Positions 18,444 to 27,785 of a DNA stretch of 64,000 nt are shown here, piece by piece. Origin of the DNA: Gammaproteobacteria bacterium (GTDB taxonomy: Bacteria; Pseudomonadota; Gammaproteobacteria; Burkholderiales; Gallionellaceae); the NCBI GenBank assembly GCA_018813765.1, contig JAHJBC010000006.1, positions 620,001-684,000 on the forward strand. The letters are read 5' to 3'. A program made the position numbers and the translations under genes. The notes beneath the pieces are model-generated. The model saw nothing but the letters and a program-made list of their open reading frames with translations. It was not told the origin of the DNA and did not search any database. The stretch's first letter is position 1. Each line of letters begins with the position of its first letter.

Positions 18444-21400
18444 CTATTGTGGGATCAGTTCGCGCCATAACGTCCGCTTGCCGATAAATCCGCTTGCCGA
18501 GCCTTTGAATTCTGGCTGCAATTCGGGTTTGTCCGGGGTGGGATTTTCCGAGGTGACAACCTGGACGATAGGATCGTCGATGTAAATAACGTTAATACCC
18601 ACGATGGTCGAGTCGTACTTTACCGCAGTACCGCCGCATGTCGCATAGTCGAAATAATTGAGCCATCCGTAGCCGCCAGGATTGCACGCAGTATTCGACG
18701 GTACGATCGTCGGTGCGATCAATATGCCCTGCACCAGTTTGGCGTCGATGTTGGCACGCTCACCACTGTCGGGGAAATCGACGAAGCAGCCGCGGGTGGA
18801 GGATGTGTCAACAGCATGGCTGGTGGAGGAGCGCGTGCCATCCAGGTTATTGGTCAGTGTCTGCTGAATCAGCGTGAGGCGCGGATTCACCAACGTTGTG
18901 GTCGCATCGTCGTCCTTGATCGAATACATGGAATGCGGCTGAGTAGTGGTCAGGTCACTCTGTTCCAGATATTTGCCGGTGCTGATGAAGATGTAGCGTT
19001 TGCCATTGATCTTGCCCAGCACTGGCGTCGTCATGATGGGCTGCGGAGTTGTTCCTGCCGTTTCAGAGTACAGCGTGGCGAATTTCAATTTGTCGCCGGT
19101 GCCGATCGCTGCAGTGGTTGAGCTATTGATGTCAAAGCGCCAGACGTTGCCCAGCAGATCGCCGCCGTAGATATAGCCTGCCTTGTTGCCGCCAGGTTCC
19201 TCGTTGTAACCAGCGATCTTGGCCAAGCCGCTCGGTGTGGTGGTGGAACCCACCCCTGTCGATATCTTGCTGAGAATGTCCCCCGAGGCTGCGTCCAGCA
19301 CGTAGAGATATCCCATGCCGTCACCCGGGCTGGTATTGTTGTAGCCGGAAGTCACCAATACGACCCATGTGCCATCGTTCTTTCGAGTGATGATTGCCTG
19401 GCCGAAACCAAAGCCAACGTCGTCATCCGTGACGCTGCCTATGCCTGCGGTGGTGGTGAATTCCCAAAGCAGGGCAGGCGATGCGGGGTCAGTGATGTCC
19501 AGCGCGTAGTATCCGCGACCGCCGCCGTTCAGCCCGGCCACCAGGATGGTCTTCCACACGGCAGTAGCTGGATCGTTGCAATTTGCATAGCATATATCGG
19601 ATGTGACCGGGCTGCCGTTGACGAAGTTGGCGTGAGAGGTGCCATAGTTCATTTCCGCCAGTTTCCACATATTGGGAATAACCATGCTGGGTACATACGC
19701 CCAACTTTCTGCGCCGGTGGCGGCATCGAAGGCATGCAGCATACCGTCGTTCGCTCCCAAATAGACTTTCCCGGCACGGCTGACTTGGTCATCCTTGTAT
19801 GTGCTGTAGCCGGGATAAGGGTAGCTGAACACCGGATTGGCCATGAAGGCGGGCTGAGATTCCAGCGCGTCGCCCAACACGGCCTCTCTGAAGCGATACA
19901 GCCGGTTTTCCTCCGCATTGGCATTGCGATTCTCATAGCCATATTGCCCGCGCAGGAAATTGACCAGGTTGTTTCCTGCGGCAGCCGTCTTTTGGTCCGC
20001 GGTGAAATCAGCCCATTGGCTGAGCGTCCCGATATGCGCGGCGTCAAAATATGTTTTTTGCGTGGTGGAGAGGTTGGCGTAAGTAAAATCTACCAGTCCT
20101 GTTCCCGTGCTGTTGGCGGTCTTGATGGTTCGCGTGTCGCTTGCATCGGACACTCTGGCATTCATGGTGCCGCTACAGGCGGTGGCCACCTGCACTTTGC
20201 AGTTTGTCCCGTCAAGTTCTCCATTGGTGCAGATCACCGAGTCGGGCGTCACGCAGTTGTAGATGGTGGCGTCGCCGCTGGTCGCGGCTTCGATGTAACT
20301 GGGAGAGGCGCAGGTGTCGGCCACGACATCCTGCGCGCACCAACTGGCCGTTACGCTGACCACTCCGGTCTCGGTGTTGATGCTGCGCGCTTCCAGATTG
20401 CCCTTCCAGGAGACCGTGGTGTAACTCGCCACATATGCATAGTTGTTGCCTGCCACCGGGTTAAGAGTGCTGGTGGCAGCGGCAGCGGCTGCGCCTCGGC
20501 GTGCATTGATACCCGCCAGGGCGCTGGACAATCCCGAGGACAGGGAGGTTGGGTCATTGGCGCTGAAATACGCACCCCGCCCGTTCACTGCGGCGTGCCA
20601 CAGGTCATCAATGTTGTTGACGGAGTCAGAGCTGGGGGTTGGCCATGTGCAGACCGAGCCCGATGTTTGCCATTCGCAGGTATCCGCATCGGCGGTCGCC
20701 TTGGTCTTGATGTCATAGTAATCACCCGAGGTATCGGTCAGATAGCTGGACGAATAGTTCATCCTTCCGTCCGCCCCCATTCCCAGAGTAAAGGTGGTCA
20801 TGTGTTGCTGGATGTTGTTGTCTGTGCTGCTTTGGAAGACGTTGTTTTCGCAGACATCCTCACCCGAGATGGCACCGGTGCAATCCGTGGTGCGCAAGTC
20901 GGTCTGGTAGTAATACATGGCGACATCGGCCAGTGTATCGCTGGTGCCCCCGCTGCTACCGGACGATGTCACCGGGGTTCCGGTCGCTACCCAAGCAGTG
21001 TCGGACGGGGCGGAGATAGTGTCCCTGTGGACGCAAGTGGCATTGTCATAAGTGTACGGGCTCTCGTATATCTTGTTGCCATCCACGGCTGAGGTGCAGG
21101 TCTCGGTGCCGTTGGTCACGCTGCAACTTCTGGTTTGAGGTGTGATCACGATCCGCCTGTATCGGCTAGCGCAGTCTGTTCCTGAAGGTGTCGTGCCGGA
21201 TATTGCGGTACCGGTCTCGGAATAGGTATTGCGCGTATAGGTCGTTGTAACCGTGGTTCCAGCTGTTGCGCCGTCCCACATCGGTGCATTGGCGGTACCG
21301 TCCTGGTTGCCGACGGCGGTGTCGTCCAATTTGTAACCGGCCGAGCTGTTCCAGTAACCGTCAGTGGATAGGATGGTGAAGTTCTGCTGGCATGAATATT

Positions 21401-22250
21401 CTATCGGGTCAGTACCCGTCAGCTTGCCGGCGTAGTACTTGCCTGCGTCCGACAATGAACGGCGCAATGGCGTATATCCGGGAGTAGTCATGCTGTATAG
21501 CTCGGTATACCAGGTGCTGCGAAGTGTGCCTTCGAAAGGACCTACGTAAACCAGAGGATCAGTCTGACTGATCTTCATCAGGCCGACCCGATAGTTTTCA
21601 TCAAGTTTGCTGAAAGCAAGACCGGCTGCGCTCTTCATCATCAGTATGCGAGTACGATAGTAAGAGTACCAGTTGGCGAAATTCTGCCGCTCATCCGTAC
21701 TTCCCGGGCCGGAGGTGCTGCTTACCGTTACCCTCGTGTAACTGGCATCGGAATAACAAGTGCCTCTGACCGGAGTGGCGGGCGTGGCGCCGGTGTATTT
21801 GTAGTAATAGGCGGCCTGGTCGGTGCCGTCATCGCCGGCCCGGAATGCCGTGGACAGGTTAACGGTGGATGAGCTGGCGCTGAAGCCGTCGGTTGGGGCA
21901 GCCAGGAAGTCGGAGTCTGGATAGTAGGTGGCATCGCTTTTTACAGGAAGAGAGTACGTAATGTCCGGACTGTAGTACACCCCGTTGTAACTGCTATTTC
22001 GGTAGCAATTCATATCCCTATTGTTAGTGACGGCATCGGGCATATATTCACGTTTCATACTGCCCGAATCGTCCATGATGAACAGCACGTTGGGCTTGAC
22101 GGAAGAGGTGGTGGACGTGGCCAGGGGCGAGGTCGCCAGCGAAACGGATGCGGATAGCGCGGATTGAGGGTGCATGAAACCTGTAACCAGCAGCAGTGCC
22201 AGCAACGAAGTGCCGAATGCGGAATTGGGATTGCGGTAATAGTGTTTCAT
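18444..22250 (-). CDS. pilY1: Type IV pilus tip-associated adhesin PilY1
   Basis: A large exported protein (1268 residues) that sits at the pilus tip and, in other bacteria, regulates pilus extension, adhesion and surface sensing. It begins with a signal peptide (about residues 1-34). A von Willebrand A-like segment follows with the metal-site motif FIMDDSGSM near residue 60. The C-terminal part (from about 830) is the PilY1 beta-propeller, with VYLGANDGMLHAFDAATG and the glycine-rich SGYNN...DGMGYLYVLD region that carries the calcium site in relatives. The middle is rich in serine and threonine. It is the last gene of the minor-pilin operon and ends 17 bases from the shared terminator. Confidence 0.93.
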   Translation of the reverse strand: MKHYYRNPNSAFGTSLLALLLVTGFMHPQSALSASVSLATSPLATSTTSSVKPNVLFIMDDSGSMKREYMPDAVTNNRDMNCYRNSSYNGVYYSPDITYSLPVKSDATYYPDSDFLAAPTDGFSASSSTVNLSTAFRAGDDGTDQAAYYYKYTGATPATPVRGTCYSDASYTRVTVSSTSGPGSTDERQNFANWYSYYRTRILMMKSAAGLAFSKLDENYRVGLMKISQTDPLVYVGPFEGTLRSTWYTELYSMTTPGYTPLRRSLSDAGKYYAGKLTGTDPIEYSCQQNFTILSTDGYWNSSAGYKLDDTAVGNQDGTANAPMWDGATAGTTVTTTYTRNTYSETGTAISGTTPSGTDCASRYRRIVITPQTRSCSVTNGTETCTSAVDGNKIYESPYTYDNATCVHRDTISAPSDTAWVATGTPVTSSGSSGGTSDTLADVAMYYYQTDLRTTDCTGAISGEDVCENNVFQSSTDNNIQQHMTTFTLGMGADGRMNYSSSYLTDTSGDYYDIKTKATADADTCEWQTSGSVCTWPTPSSDSVNNIDDLWHAAVNGRGAYFSANDPTSLSSGLSSALAGINARRGAAAAAATSTLNPVAGNNYAYVASYTTVSWKGNLEARSINTETGVVSVTASWCAQDVVADTCASPSYIEAATSGDATIYNCVTPDSVICTNGELDGTNCKVQVATACSGTMNARVSDASDTRTIKTANSTGTGLVDFTYANLSTTQKTYFDAAHIGTLSQWADFTADQKTAAAGNNLVNFLRGQYGYENRNANAEENRLYRFREAVLGDALESQPAFMANPVFSYPYPGYSTYKDDQVSRAGKVYLGANDGMLHAFDAATGAESWAYVPSMVIPNMWKLAEMNYGTSHANFVNGSPVTSDICYANCNDPATAVWKTILVAGLNGGGRGYYALDITDPASPALLWEFTTTAGIGSVTDDDVGFGFGQAIITRKNDGTWVVLVTSGYNNTSPGDGMGYLYVLDAASGDILSKISTGVGSTTTPSGLAKIAGYNEEPGGNKAGYIYGGDLLGNVWRFDINSSTTAAIGTGDKLKFATLYSETAGTTPQPIMTTPVLGKINGKRYIFISTGKYLEQSDLTTTQPHSMYSIKDDDATTTLVNPRLTLIQQTLTNNLDGTRSSTSHAVDTSSTRGCFVDFPDSGERANIDAKLVQGILIAPTIVPSNTACNPGGYGWLNYFDYATCGGTAVKYDSTIVGINVIYIDDPIVQVVTSENPTPDKPELQPEFKGSASGFIGKRTLWRELIPQ

Positions 22251-22258
22251 GGTACCTC

Positions 22259-22912
22259 CTAATAGACGAATGCCTGGACGTAGCTGACGGTGTTTCTCGA
22301 ACCCTTTGTCCTGGCGGTGATGCGTATCTGCGGCGACTGACCGGCAGCCGGGCAGCGAGGGCCGACACAGATTTCCTGCGGCAAGGGGATGTTCTGGCCG
22401 TTAAGGTCCTGTTTGGCATCGCTGAACAGGCATTCAGCATCCTTGATGGGCTGATCGGCAATGCGACACATGCGCTGGATGACATAGCGCACTTCGTTGC
22501 CGGTCGTAGGATCAGTGCCGACCAGCCTGTTGTTATTGTTATCGTCATCCCATGTGGTATCTGCAAACAGATTCAGGTTGGGATCGAAACTTGAGTGATA
22601 CCCCGGATTGGTGTCCAGGTCGGTGACATTGAATGGATGAATAGGATCAGTCACTACATTCAGGACCCCGTTGTCTAATTCCGTGTCGTCCAGCCAGCCC
22701 ATGGCGGCCTCGATGCCAGCATCGGCGACGGTGGTGGCGGATTGACGAAATGCCAGATTGCCGGCGATGAGGGTGCTGGTATCCACCGAGCGAATCAGTG
22801 CGACAGCCGCCAGCGACATTGCGACCAGGGCGATGAGGGCAAAGAACAGTACGACACCGCGCTGCTTCGATTTGCATGGGGTTTTGGTTCGGCATGTGGT
22901 CAGCGTTTTCAT
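22259..22912 (-). CDS. pilX: Minor pilin PilX
   Basis: A 217-residue prepilin-like protein. The type III leader ends in KQRG (residue 19), and processing by PilD would expose VVLFFALIALVAMSL. As expected for PilX, the mature chain has no glutamate at position 5 (it is phenylalanine). Four cysteines in the C-terminal half may form disulfides. The start at 22912 overlaps the end of pilW by four bases. It is thought to join PilV, PilW and FimT in the tip complex that primes pilus assembly and carries PilY1. Confidence 0.85.
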   Translation of the reverse strand: MKTLTTCRTKTPCKSKQRGVVLFFALIALVAMSLAAVALIRSVDTSTLIAGNLAFRQSATTVADAGIEAAMGWLDDTELDNGVLNVVTDPIHPFNVTDLDTNPGYHSSFDPNLNLFADTTWDDDNNNNRLVGTDPTTGNEVRYVIQRMCRIADQPIKDAECLFSDAKQDLNGQNIPLPQEICVGPRCPAAGQSPQIRITARTKGSRNTVSYVQAFVY

Positions 22913-23919
22913 AGCGTTTCCCTCGACCAGATCACATTGCGTAGCGGAATGACGGTCTCGTAAACCCGGTAACGGTAGCGCTTCCAGTCGGCGTCCGCTG
23001 CAGTCAGGTTGACCGTGGGGGCAGGAGATGATGCGCTGCCTGTCCATGTGGTGATGGCGTTCGTTACGTCGATTGTTTCTTTCTTTTCGTTGCGGGCGAT
23101 GACAGCGATGCGCAGCGCTTTTATTCTGTTGCGATTTGCCAGGGTGGGCGCAACCCAGATGCCGGTAGCATCCACCCAATCGACGATCTGGTTCGATTTG
23201 GCATTCGCGGAAATGCCGTATTGAGCCTGTATGTTTACTATGCCGGCAACGAGAGGAGTTCCGTCCCCGGCTACGGCAGGCGTGATATCTCGTACAAGAT
23301 TTCCGTTGATGACTTCGTAGGTGATCACATTCCATCTGCCAAGGCAGGCAAGGTTGCCGTTGGCAACCGCAGCGGTAGTGTTTTGCAGCGTGATGGCTGC
23401 AATCGGGGCTGATATGGCTGTAACGCTGGTCATGGCACAGGTTGTGCCATTGGTAATGAACGCAATATCGTTGACCTCACAACCAAGGGTGTTGCCGACA
23501 GTCACATCGTTGGCTGTAGGTGCACCCGGAATGAAGATGGGAGTGGGGATCCCGCCCATGGCAGAGCTGCCATAACGCAGGGTGATGCTGTCGCTGGCAG
23601 CGTCAGTGATCGAGATGGGATCTATGCTGGTGATACCCGTCGCGCCGAATGTCAGGGTGGTGCATTCGAGCGGGGAGTTTGCGGTCGGCATCAGGGGATA
23701 ACCGGCGAGTTGTGTTTCGCGCACTATGTTGAACAGCGCGATACTGCCATTGGTCTGGGCATCGGCCGATCCTGTCGTGCTTCGTTTTTGACCTTCGTAA
23801 ACCGAGAGTACTTGAATGATGATCATGGTCGCGAGCAAGCCGATGACCAATCCGACCATGATTTCCACCAAGGTGAAGCCGGATTGCCGGAACATTGAAT
23901 GTCTGTTGAGCGCGGCCAT
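22909..23919 (-). CDS. pilW: Minor pilin PilW
   Basis: A 336-residue minor pilin with the prepilin cleavage site [11 protein letters not shown] (cleavage after residue 14, glutamate at mature position 5) and a hydrophobic helix of about 25 residues. The start at 23919 is supported by GGAG six bases upstream, lying in the end of pilV; a further in-frame ATG at 23931 is less well placed. The large C-terminal domain is poorly conserved, as is normal for PilW. It is part of the tip-priming complex together with PilV, PilX and FimT. Confidence 0.88.
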   Translation of the reverse strand: MAALNRHSMFRQSGFTLVEIMVGLVIGLLATMIIIQVLSVYEGQKRSTTGSADAQTNGSIALFNIVRETQLAGYPLMPTANSPLECTTLTFGATGITSIDPISITDAASDSITLRYGSSAMGGIPTPIFIPGAPTANDVTVGNTLGCEVNDIAFITNGTTCAMTSVTAISAPIAAITLQNTTAAVANGNLACLGRWNVITYEVINGNLVRDITPAVAGDGTPLVAGIVNIQAQYGISANAKSNQIVDWVDATGIWVAPTLANRNRIKALRIAVIARNEKKETIDVTNAITTWTGSASSPAPTVNLTAADADWKRYRYRVYETVIPLRNVIWSRETL

Positions 23920-23920
23920 C

Positions 23921-24301
23921 TTATACTCCATTGATGCTTGCAAGAGCGGTGAAGTTGTGCTGTTCTTCACCTGGTTGCCGCCAATTGACGGTAACGGTGT
24001 ATTCCACCCCGCTACGCGAGATGGTGAGCGTGCCTGCAGGCAATACATTCGAGATGTTGGAGGTGATGCTGCTGCCGTCCGCCGGCATGCTGTCAGGGGA
24101 CGTCCATAAAAAACCGATCTGCTGCTGGGCGATGAAACTGGCATCGGCCCGGAATTTGGATTCCGAGGTATTCTTCACCATGCTGGCCTGCATGCCAACG
24201 ATGCCGAGGACGCCGATGGAAAAAATCAGTATGGCGATCATCGCTTCGATGATGACGACACCTTGTTGTGATGATTTGCCGTTTTGAAGTTGCATTTGCA
24301 T
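23921..24301 (-). CDS. pilV: Minor pilin PilV
   Basis: A 126-residue type IV pilus modification/minor pilin protein. The leader ends at G14 (SSQQG) and the mature chain starts VVIIEAMIAILIFSIGVLG, with glutamate at position 5. The start at 24301 follows GGAGAAACAATC on the minus strand. It has the length and short C-terminal domain typical of PilV. It lies between fimT and pilW with gaps of 14 and 1 bases. Confidence 0.88.
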   Translation of the reverse strand: MQMQLQNGKSSQQGVVIIEAMIAILIFSIGVLGIVGMQASMVKNTSESKFRADASFIAQQQIGFLWTSPDSMPADGSSITSNISNVLPAGTLTISRSGVEYTVTVNWRQPGEEQHNFTALASINGV

Positions 24302-24315
24302 GATTGTTTCTCCAG

Positions 24316-24849
24316 TCAGCAGGCGCTCGGGTTGCCTGCGGGTGCGTTGGGGTCACACATCCGGACAGCGCCGCCAGCTCCGACAGTTACCCGCATCTCC
24401 CTGCTTTCTTGAGGCAATAAATCGAGAGAGTCCACATCGACTTGTGTGAAGGGGAGGGAGCCGTCCAGGTTCGCCGCTTGTATACCCCCCAAGCTGTTGT
24501 AGGTGATGGTGTCCCTGCCGTTCGGGGTTATTGCCACCTGAACGTTTCTGGAGCCTTCCGAGATGGGCCTTGAATCGATGTTGTCGACGCTGCTTGCTAC
24601 CTTGACCACCCATGCAGAGTCGTCGGAAAGCACGAATTCCACATTGACATTGCGTCCAACGGCTTCAGAACGTGCACGTTGCATACCGCTCAAAATCGAT
24701 GCGGCCGCGTTGCGGATCTGCGTGTTTTGCAGCCATGCCCGAAAACTGGGTACAGCCACCGAAGCAAGGATAGCGAGAATCACCACGCCGATCATCAGTT
24801 CGACCAGTGTGAACCCTGACTGGGAAGATTTGTCGCCTAGGTTCAACAC
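24316..24849 (-). CDS. fimT: Minor pilin of the FimT/GspH family
   Basis: A 177-residue pseudopilin with the cleavage site [11 protein letters not shown] after residue 12, then a long hydrophobic helix and a GspH-type beta domain containing the RARSEAV stretch typical of FimT. A pair of cysteines near the C-terminus (in MCDPN and at the very end, SAC) may close a loop. It overlaps the upstream pilE by seven bases. FimT proteins initiate pilus assembly and in some species bind DNA for uptake, which is relevant because comEA is also in the window. Confidence 0.87.
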   Translation of the reverse strand: MLNLGDKSSQSGFTLVELMIGVVILAILASVAVPSFRAWLQNTQIRNAAASILSGMQRARSEAVGRNVNVEFVLSDDSAWVVKVASSVDNIDSRPISEGSRNVQVAITPNGRDTITYNSLGGIQAANLDGSLPFTQVDVDSLDLLPQESREMRVTVGAGGAVRMCDPNAPAGNPSAC

Positions 24850-25268
24850 GATCCCTCCCTCGTGGTAATCCAGCAGTCTTTGGGTGTGGTGCCCCAGCCG
24901 GTTTTCAGGCCGGTTGTCTTCTTTTCATTGGCCTGGTTTAAGGTGTAGCTGAAGTCTGCCACGCTAGCTTTGCCGGTGGCGGTGATGGTGTAGGTGCTGG
25001 CGGTCAGATTGCAGGTGTAGTCGAAATTGTCGCTGGAGGTTGTGATGGCTGCAGGGCAGGTCGTACCATCTCCTGTGTCGTATGTCCGGTTGTCCTGAAA
25101 ATATTGCTCCATCTTGACGCGCGCATCAGACAGGGCCGAAGTGGCTTCCGTCAGTTTGGCGCGGATGACATAGTCTTGATAGGCGGGTAACGCCACCGAT
25201 GCTAATATCCCAATCACCACGACCACGATCATCAGTTCGATCAAGGTGAAGCCTTTTTGTTGTTTCAT
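24843..25268 (-). CDS. pilE: Type IV pilin PilE
   Basis: A 141-residue pilin whose very short leader MKQQKG precedes [20 protein letters not shown], a textbook type IVa pilin N-terminus. Cysteines in TTCPAA, YTCNL, DCWIT and the terminal SC suggest two disulfide loops. The start at 25268 has GGGAG seven bases upstream. As first gene of the minor-pilin operon it is more likely a PilE-type minor pilin than the major subunit, though sequence alone does not settle this. The promoter must lie in the 114-base gap to divergent thiO; I found no clear sigma-54 site there. Confidence 0.88.
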   Translation of the reverse strand: MKQQKGFTLIELMIVVVVIGILASVALPAYQDYVIRAKLTEATSALSDARVKMEQYFQDNRTYDTGDGTTCPAAITTSSDNFDYTCNLTASTYTITATGKASVADFSYTLNQANEKKTTGLKTGWGTTPKDCWITTREGSC

Positions 25269-25382
25269 GTTGCACTCCCAAGAATTGTGATATGGAAATT
25301 AGTCCAAGGCATAAGGTAAAGCCAGTCGAAACCGACGAGTGGCGATTTTGCCAGACTGGCGGCGGAGATAGGGAAATGAATT

Positions 25383-26417
25383 TTGCACGATAGGATCATG
25401 GTCATCGGCGCGGGCGCGCTGGGGCTGGCGACAGCGGAAGCATTGCTGCGGCAGGGGGCATCAGTGACCGTGCTGGAGCGCGGTGACGTCGGGCGGGAGT
25501 CTTCCTGGGCGGGCGGCGGGATATTGTCGCCACTGTGTCCATGGGATTATCCCGACGAGGTGATGCGGCTGGCCTTGCGCGGGATGGATCTGTTCGGAGA
25601 CTTTGCGGAGACTTTGCGCAGTGCAACTGGTATCGATCCCGAATATACGCGCAACGGCATGCTGGTGCTGCCGCCGCTGCAAGAACGGGGGGCGCAGGAA
25701 TGGTGTGCGGCGCACGGGATGCGGGTAGAGAAGCAACGCGAAGGCTTGTTGTTGCCGGATATCGCGCAGGCGCGCAATCCGCGACTGTTGCAGGCGCTAC
25801 ATGCACGCGTCTTGCAACTCGGCGGGTGCATCGTCGAACAGTGCGAGGTCAGAGAGATCGTCTCCAAGGGGGAGCGGGTAGAGCATCTGGCGACGACGCA
25901 GGGCGATCTCGAAGCGGACGCGTACATCGTGACAGCTGGAGCATGGAGCAGGACATTGCTGGGCGAGCATGCATTGCATGCCGACATCAAACCCATCCGC
26001 GGACAGATGCTGCTGTTCAAGTTTGATACGCCTCCGTTGCCACATATCGTGCTGCAGGGCGAGACCTACCTCATTCCGCGACGCGATGGACATCTGCTGC
26101 TGGGCAGCACACGGGAGGACGTGGGCTTCGATAAAAGCACCACGCCAGAAGCGGGCGAGATGTTGCTGCAGCGGGGCATTGCGCTGCTGCCTGCCTTGCG
26201 CGGGATGCCAGTCGTCAGGCATTGGGCCGGATTGCGCCCCGGTTCTCCCGGCAACATCCCGACCATCGGCCGCCATCCGCTGTTGCCAAACCTGTACATC
26301 AACAGCGGTCATTTTCGTTACGGCGTGACCATGGCGCCCGCCAGTGTGGAAATCCTGCTGAATACCATCGACGGAACGCCGCAACCTTTCGATGTTTCGC
26401 CTTATCTGTGGCGTTAG
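25383..26417 (+). CDS. thiO: Glycine oxidase / FAD-dependent oxidoreductase ThiO
   Basis: Oxidises glycine to iminoglycine for the thiazole half of thiamine. The 344 residues start with the FAD Rossmann motif VIGAGALGLATAEALL and contain the DAO-family segments ESSWAGGGILSP and INSGHFRYGVTMAP. The longest frame begins at a TTG (25383); an ATG at 25398 would start only one residue before the Rossmann strand, so I kept the TTG with some doubt. No other thiamine gene is next to it; tRNA-Thr follows 44 bases later. Confidence 0.85.
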   Translation: MHDRIMVIGAGALGLATAEALLRQGASVTVLERGDVGRESSWAGGGILSPLCPWDYPDEVMRLALRGMDLFGDFAETLRSATGIDPEYTRNGMLVLPPLQERGAQEWCAAHGMRVEKQREGLLLPDIAQARNPRLLQALHARVLQLGGCIVEQCEVREIVSKGERVEHLATTQGDLEADAYIVTAGAWSRTLLGEHALHADIKPIRGQMLLFKFDTPPLPHIVLQGETYLIPRRDGHLLLGSTREDVGFDKSTTPEAGEMLLQRGIALLPALRGMPVVRHWAGLRPGSPGNIPTIGRHPLLPNLYINSGHFRYGVTMAPASVEILLNTIDGTPQPFDVSPYLWR

Positions 26418-26419
26418 CG

Positions 26420-26449
26420 TTGCCGCCACTCGCCCTGTCCGCTTATAAT
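26420..26449 (+). promoter_or_regulatory. Sigma-70 promoter of tRNA-Thr
   Basis: TTGCCG (26420-26425) and a perfect TATAAT (26444-26449) are separated by 18 bases, and the tRNA begins 12 bases after the -10 box. A GC-rich stretch (CCGCCCC) follows the -10, as in stringently controlled stable-RNA promoters. Confidence 0.7.
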
Positions 26450-26461
26450 CCGCCCCGGAAT

Positions 26462-26537
26462 GCCGACGTAGCTCAGTCGGTAGAGCAACGCACTCGTAAC
26501 GCGTAGGTCACCAGTTCGATCCCGGTCGTCGGCACCA
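26462..26537 (+). tRNA. tRNA-Thr (anticodon CGU)
   Basis: A 76-base cloverleaf with encoded CCA. The acceptor stem GCCGACG/CGTCGGC is perfect, the D-arm is GCTC...GAGC, the anticodon loop CTCGTAA carries CGT at 26495-26497, and the T-loop is TTCGATC. Threonine identity follows from the anticodon reading ACG. Two non-Watson-Crick A-C oppositions occur, one at the base of the anticodon stem (31-39) and one in the T-stem (52-62). Confidence 0.95.
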
Positions 26538-26606
26538 AACAGCATTCCACGGCGGCACCTTGTTTCGGTTCCGTCCCCCCAAGGCAGCGTACAGTCAGGA
26601 GCTTCG

Positions 26607-27785
26607 ATGATTCTCCCGCAACTCGGCAAGCTTCCTTCCAGATACAAAAAAATCGCAGTCATCGGTGTCATCGTCCTTGCGGTTGCGAGCGCTGTCGGAT
26701 TCCTCACGCGCAGCGAGCCGCTCGCGGTCGTGTTGCAAACGGTCGAACGCGGTACCGTCGAAGCCTCGGTGAGCAACACTCGCGCCGGCACGGTCAATGC
26801 CTGCCGCCGCGCCAAGATGTCGCCCTCGGCGGGCGGACAAATTGCCAAACTGAAGGTGAAAAAGGGTGACCGCGTGAAGAAGGACGAGGTGCTGCTGGAA
26901 CTCTGGAACGATGACCTGCACGCGCAGGAACGGCTGGCGCAGGAGCAGCTCAAGGTCTCTCAGTCGCGCGTGGACGAAGTGTGCACCCTGGCCGATGCCG
27001 CACAGCGCGATGCGGCGCGTTCGCAGGAGTTGCGCGACCAGGGTTTCATCTCGGCGCAACAACTCGACCGCGCGCTCACCGATGCCTCGGCGCGGCAGTC
27101 CGCCTGCACCTCGGCCAAGGGCGATGTAGAGCAGAGCAGGTCGCGCATCGCGCTGGCCCGCGCCACGCTGGAACGCATGGTGCTGCGTGCGCCGTTCGAC
27201 GGCATCGTGGCCGACATCAGCGGCGAACTCGGCGAGTATGCCACGCCGTCCCCTCCCGGTATTTTGACGTTGCCCGCCATCGATCTCATCGATGACAGTT
27301 GCATGTATGTCAGCGCCCCCATCGACGAGGTGGATGCCGCCAAGCTCAAGGTCGGCCAGCGCAGCCGCATCACGCTGGATGCGATCAAGGGGCGTACTTT
27401 CGGCGGCAAGGTGCGGCGCATCGCGCCCTATGTGCTCGACCTGGAGAAACAGGCACGCACCGTGGAAGTCGAGGTCGAGTTCGACAAACTTTCCGACAAC
27501 GACAACCTGCTGGTCGGCTACAGCGCCGATGTCGAGATCATCCACGACACGCGCCTGAACGTGCTGCGCATCCCCACCCAGACCCTGCTCGAAGGCAGCC
27601 GCGTGCTGCTGTACGGCAACAAGGGCGTGCTGGAAGAGCGCAAGGTCACGACCGGCCTGTCCAACTGGGAAAATGCCGAAGTGACCTCCGGTCTGGCTGA
27701 AGGCGATCGCGTAGTGCTTTCCCTCGACCGGGCAGGCGTGAAGGCGGGAGTGAAGGCCGTACCGGAAGCACCTGCAACGAAATGA
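26607..27785 (+). CDS. MacA-type periplasmic adaptor of an ABC exporter
   Basis: A 392-residue membrane-fusion protein. One N-terminal membrane segment (about residues 13-33) is followed by the split lipoyl domain (SPSAGGQIAKLKVKKGD and LRAPFDGIVADISGELGEY), a coiled-coil hairpin (about 95-175) and beta-barrel domains. In MacAB-TolC systems such a protein links the inner-membrane ABC pump to an outer-membrane channel. It overlaps the ATPase gene by four bases. No TolC-like gene is nearby, so the channel must be encoded elsewhere. The substrate (peptide, lipid or macrolide-like) cannot be read from the sequence. Confidence 0.85.
   Translation: MILPQLGKLPSRYKKIAVIGVIVLAVASAVGFLTRSEPLAVVLQTVERGTVEASVSNTRAGTVNACRRAKMSPSAGGQIAKLKVKKGDRVKKDEVLLELWNDDLHAQERLAQEQLKVSQSRVDEVCTLADAAQRDAARSQELRDQGFISAQQLDRALTDASARQSACTSAKGDVEQSRSRIALARATLERMVLRAPFDGIVADISGELGEYATPSPPGILTLPAIDLIDDSCMYVSAPIDEVDAAKLKVGQRSRITLDAIKGRTFGGKVRRIAPYVLDLEKQARTVEVEVEFDKLSDNDNLLVGYSADVEIIHDTRLNVLRIPTQTLLEGSRVLLYGNKGVLEERKVTTGLSNWENAEVTSGLAEGDRVVLSLDRAGVKAGVKAVPEAPATK

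Noticed and set aside
19632-21092. 486-codon plus-strand frame inside pilY1
   Set aside because: Antisense to the PilY1 beta-propeller and VWA regions, which match their family well.
25269-25382. Possible sigma-54 promoter before pilE
   Set aside because: The closest GG...GC pair on the minus strand is spaced 11 rather than 10 bases and the surrounding match is poor.
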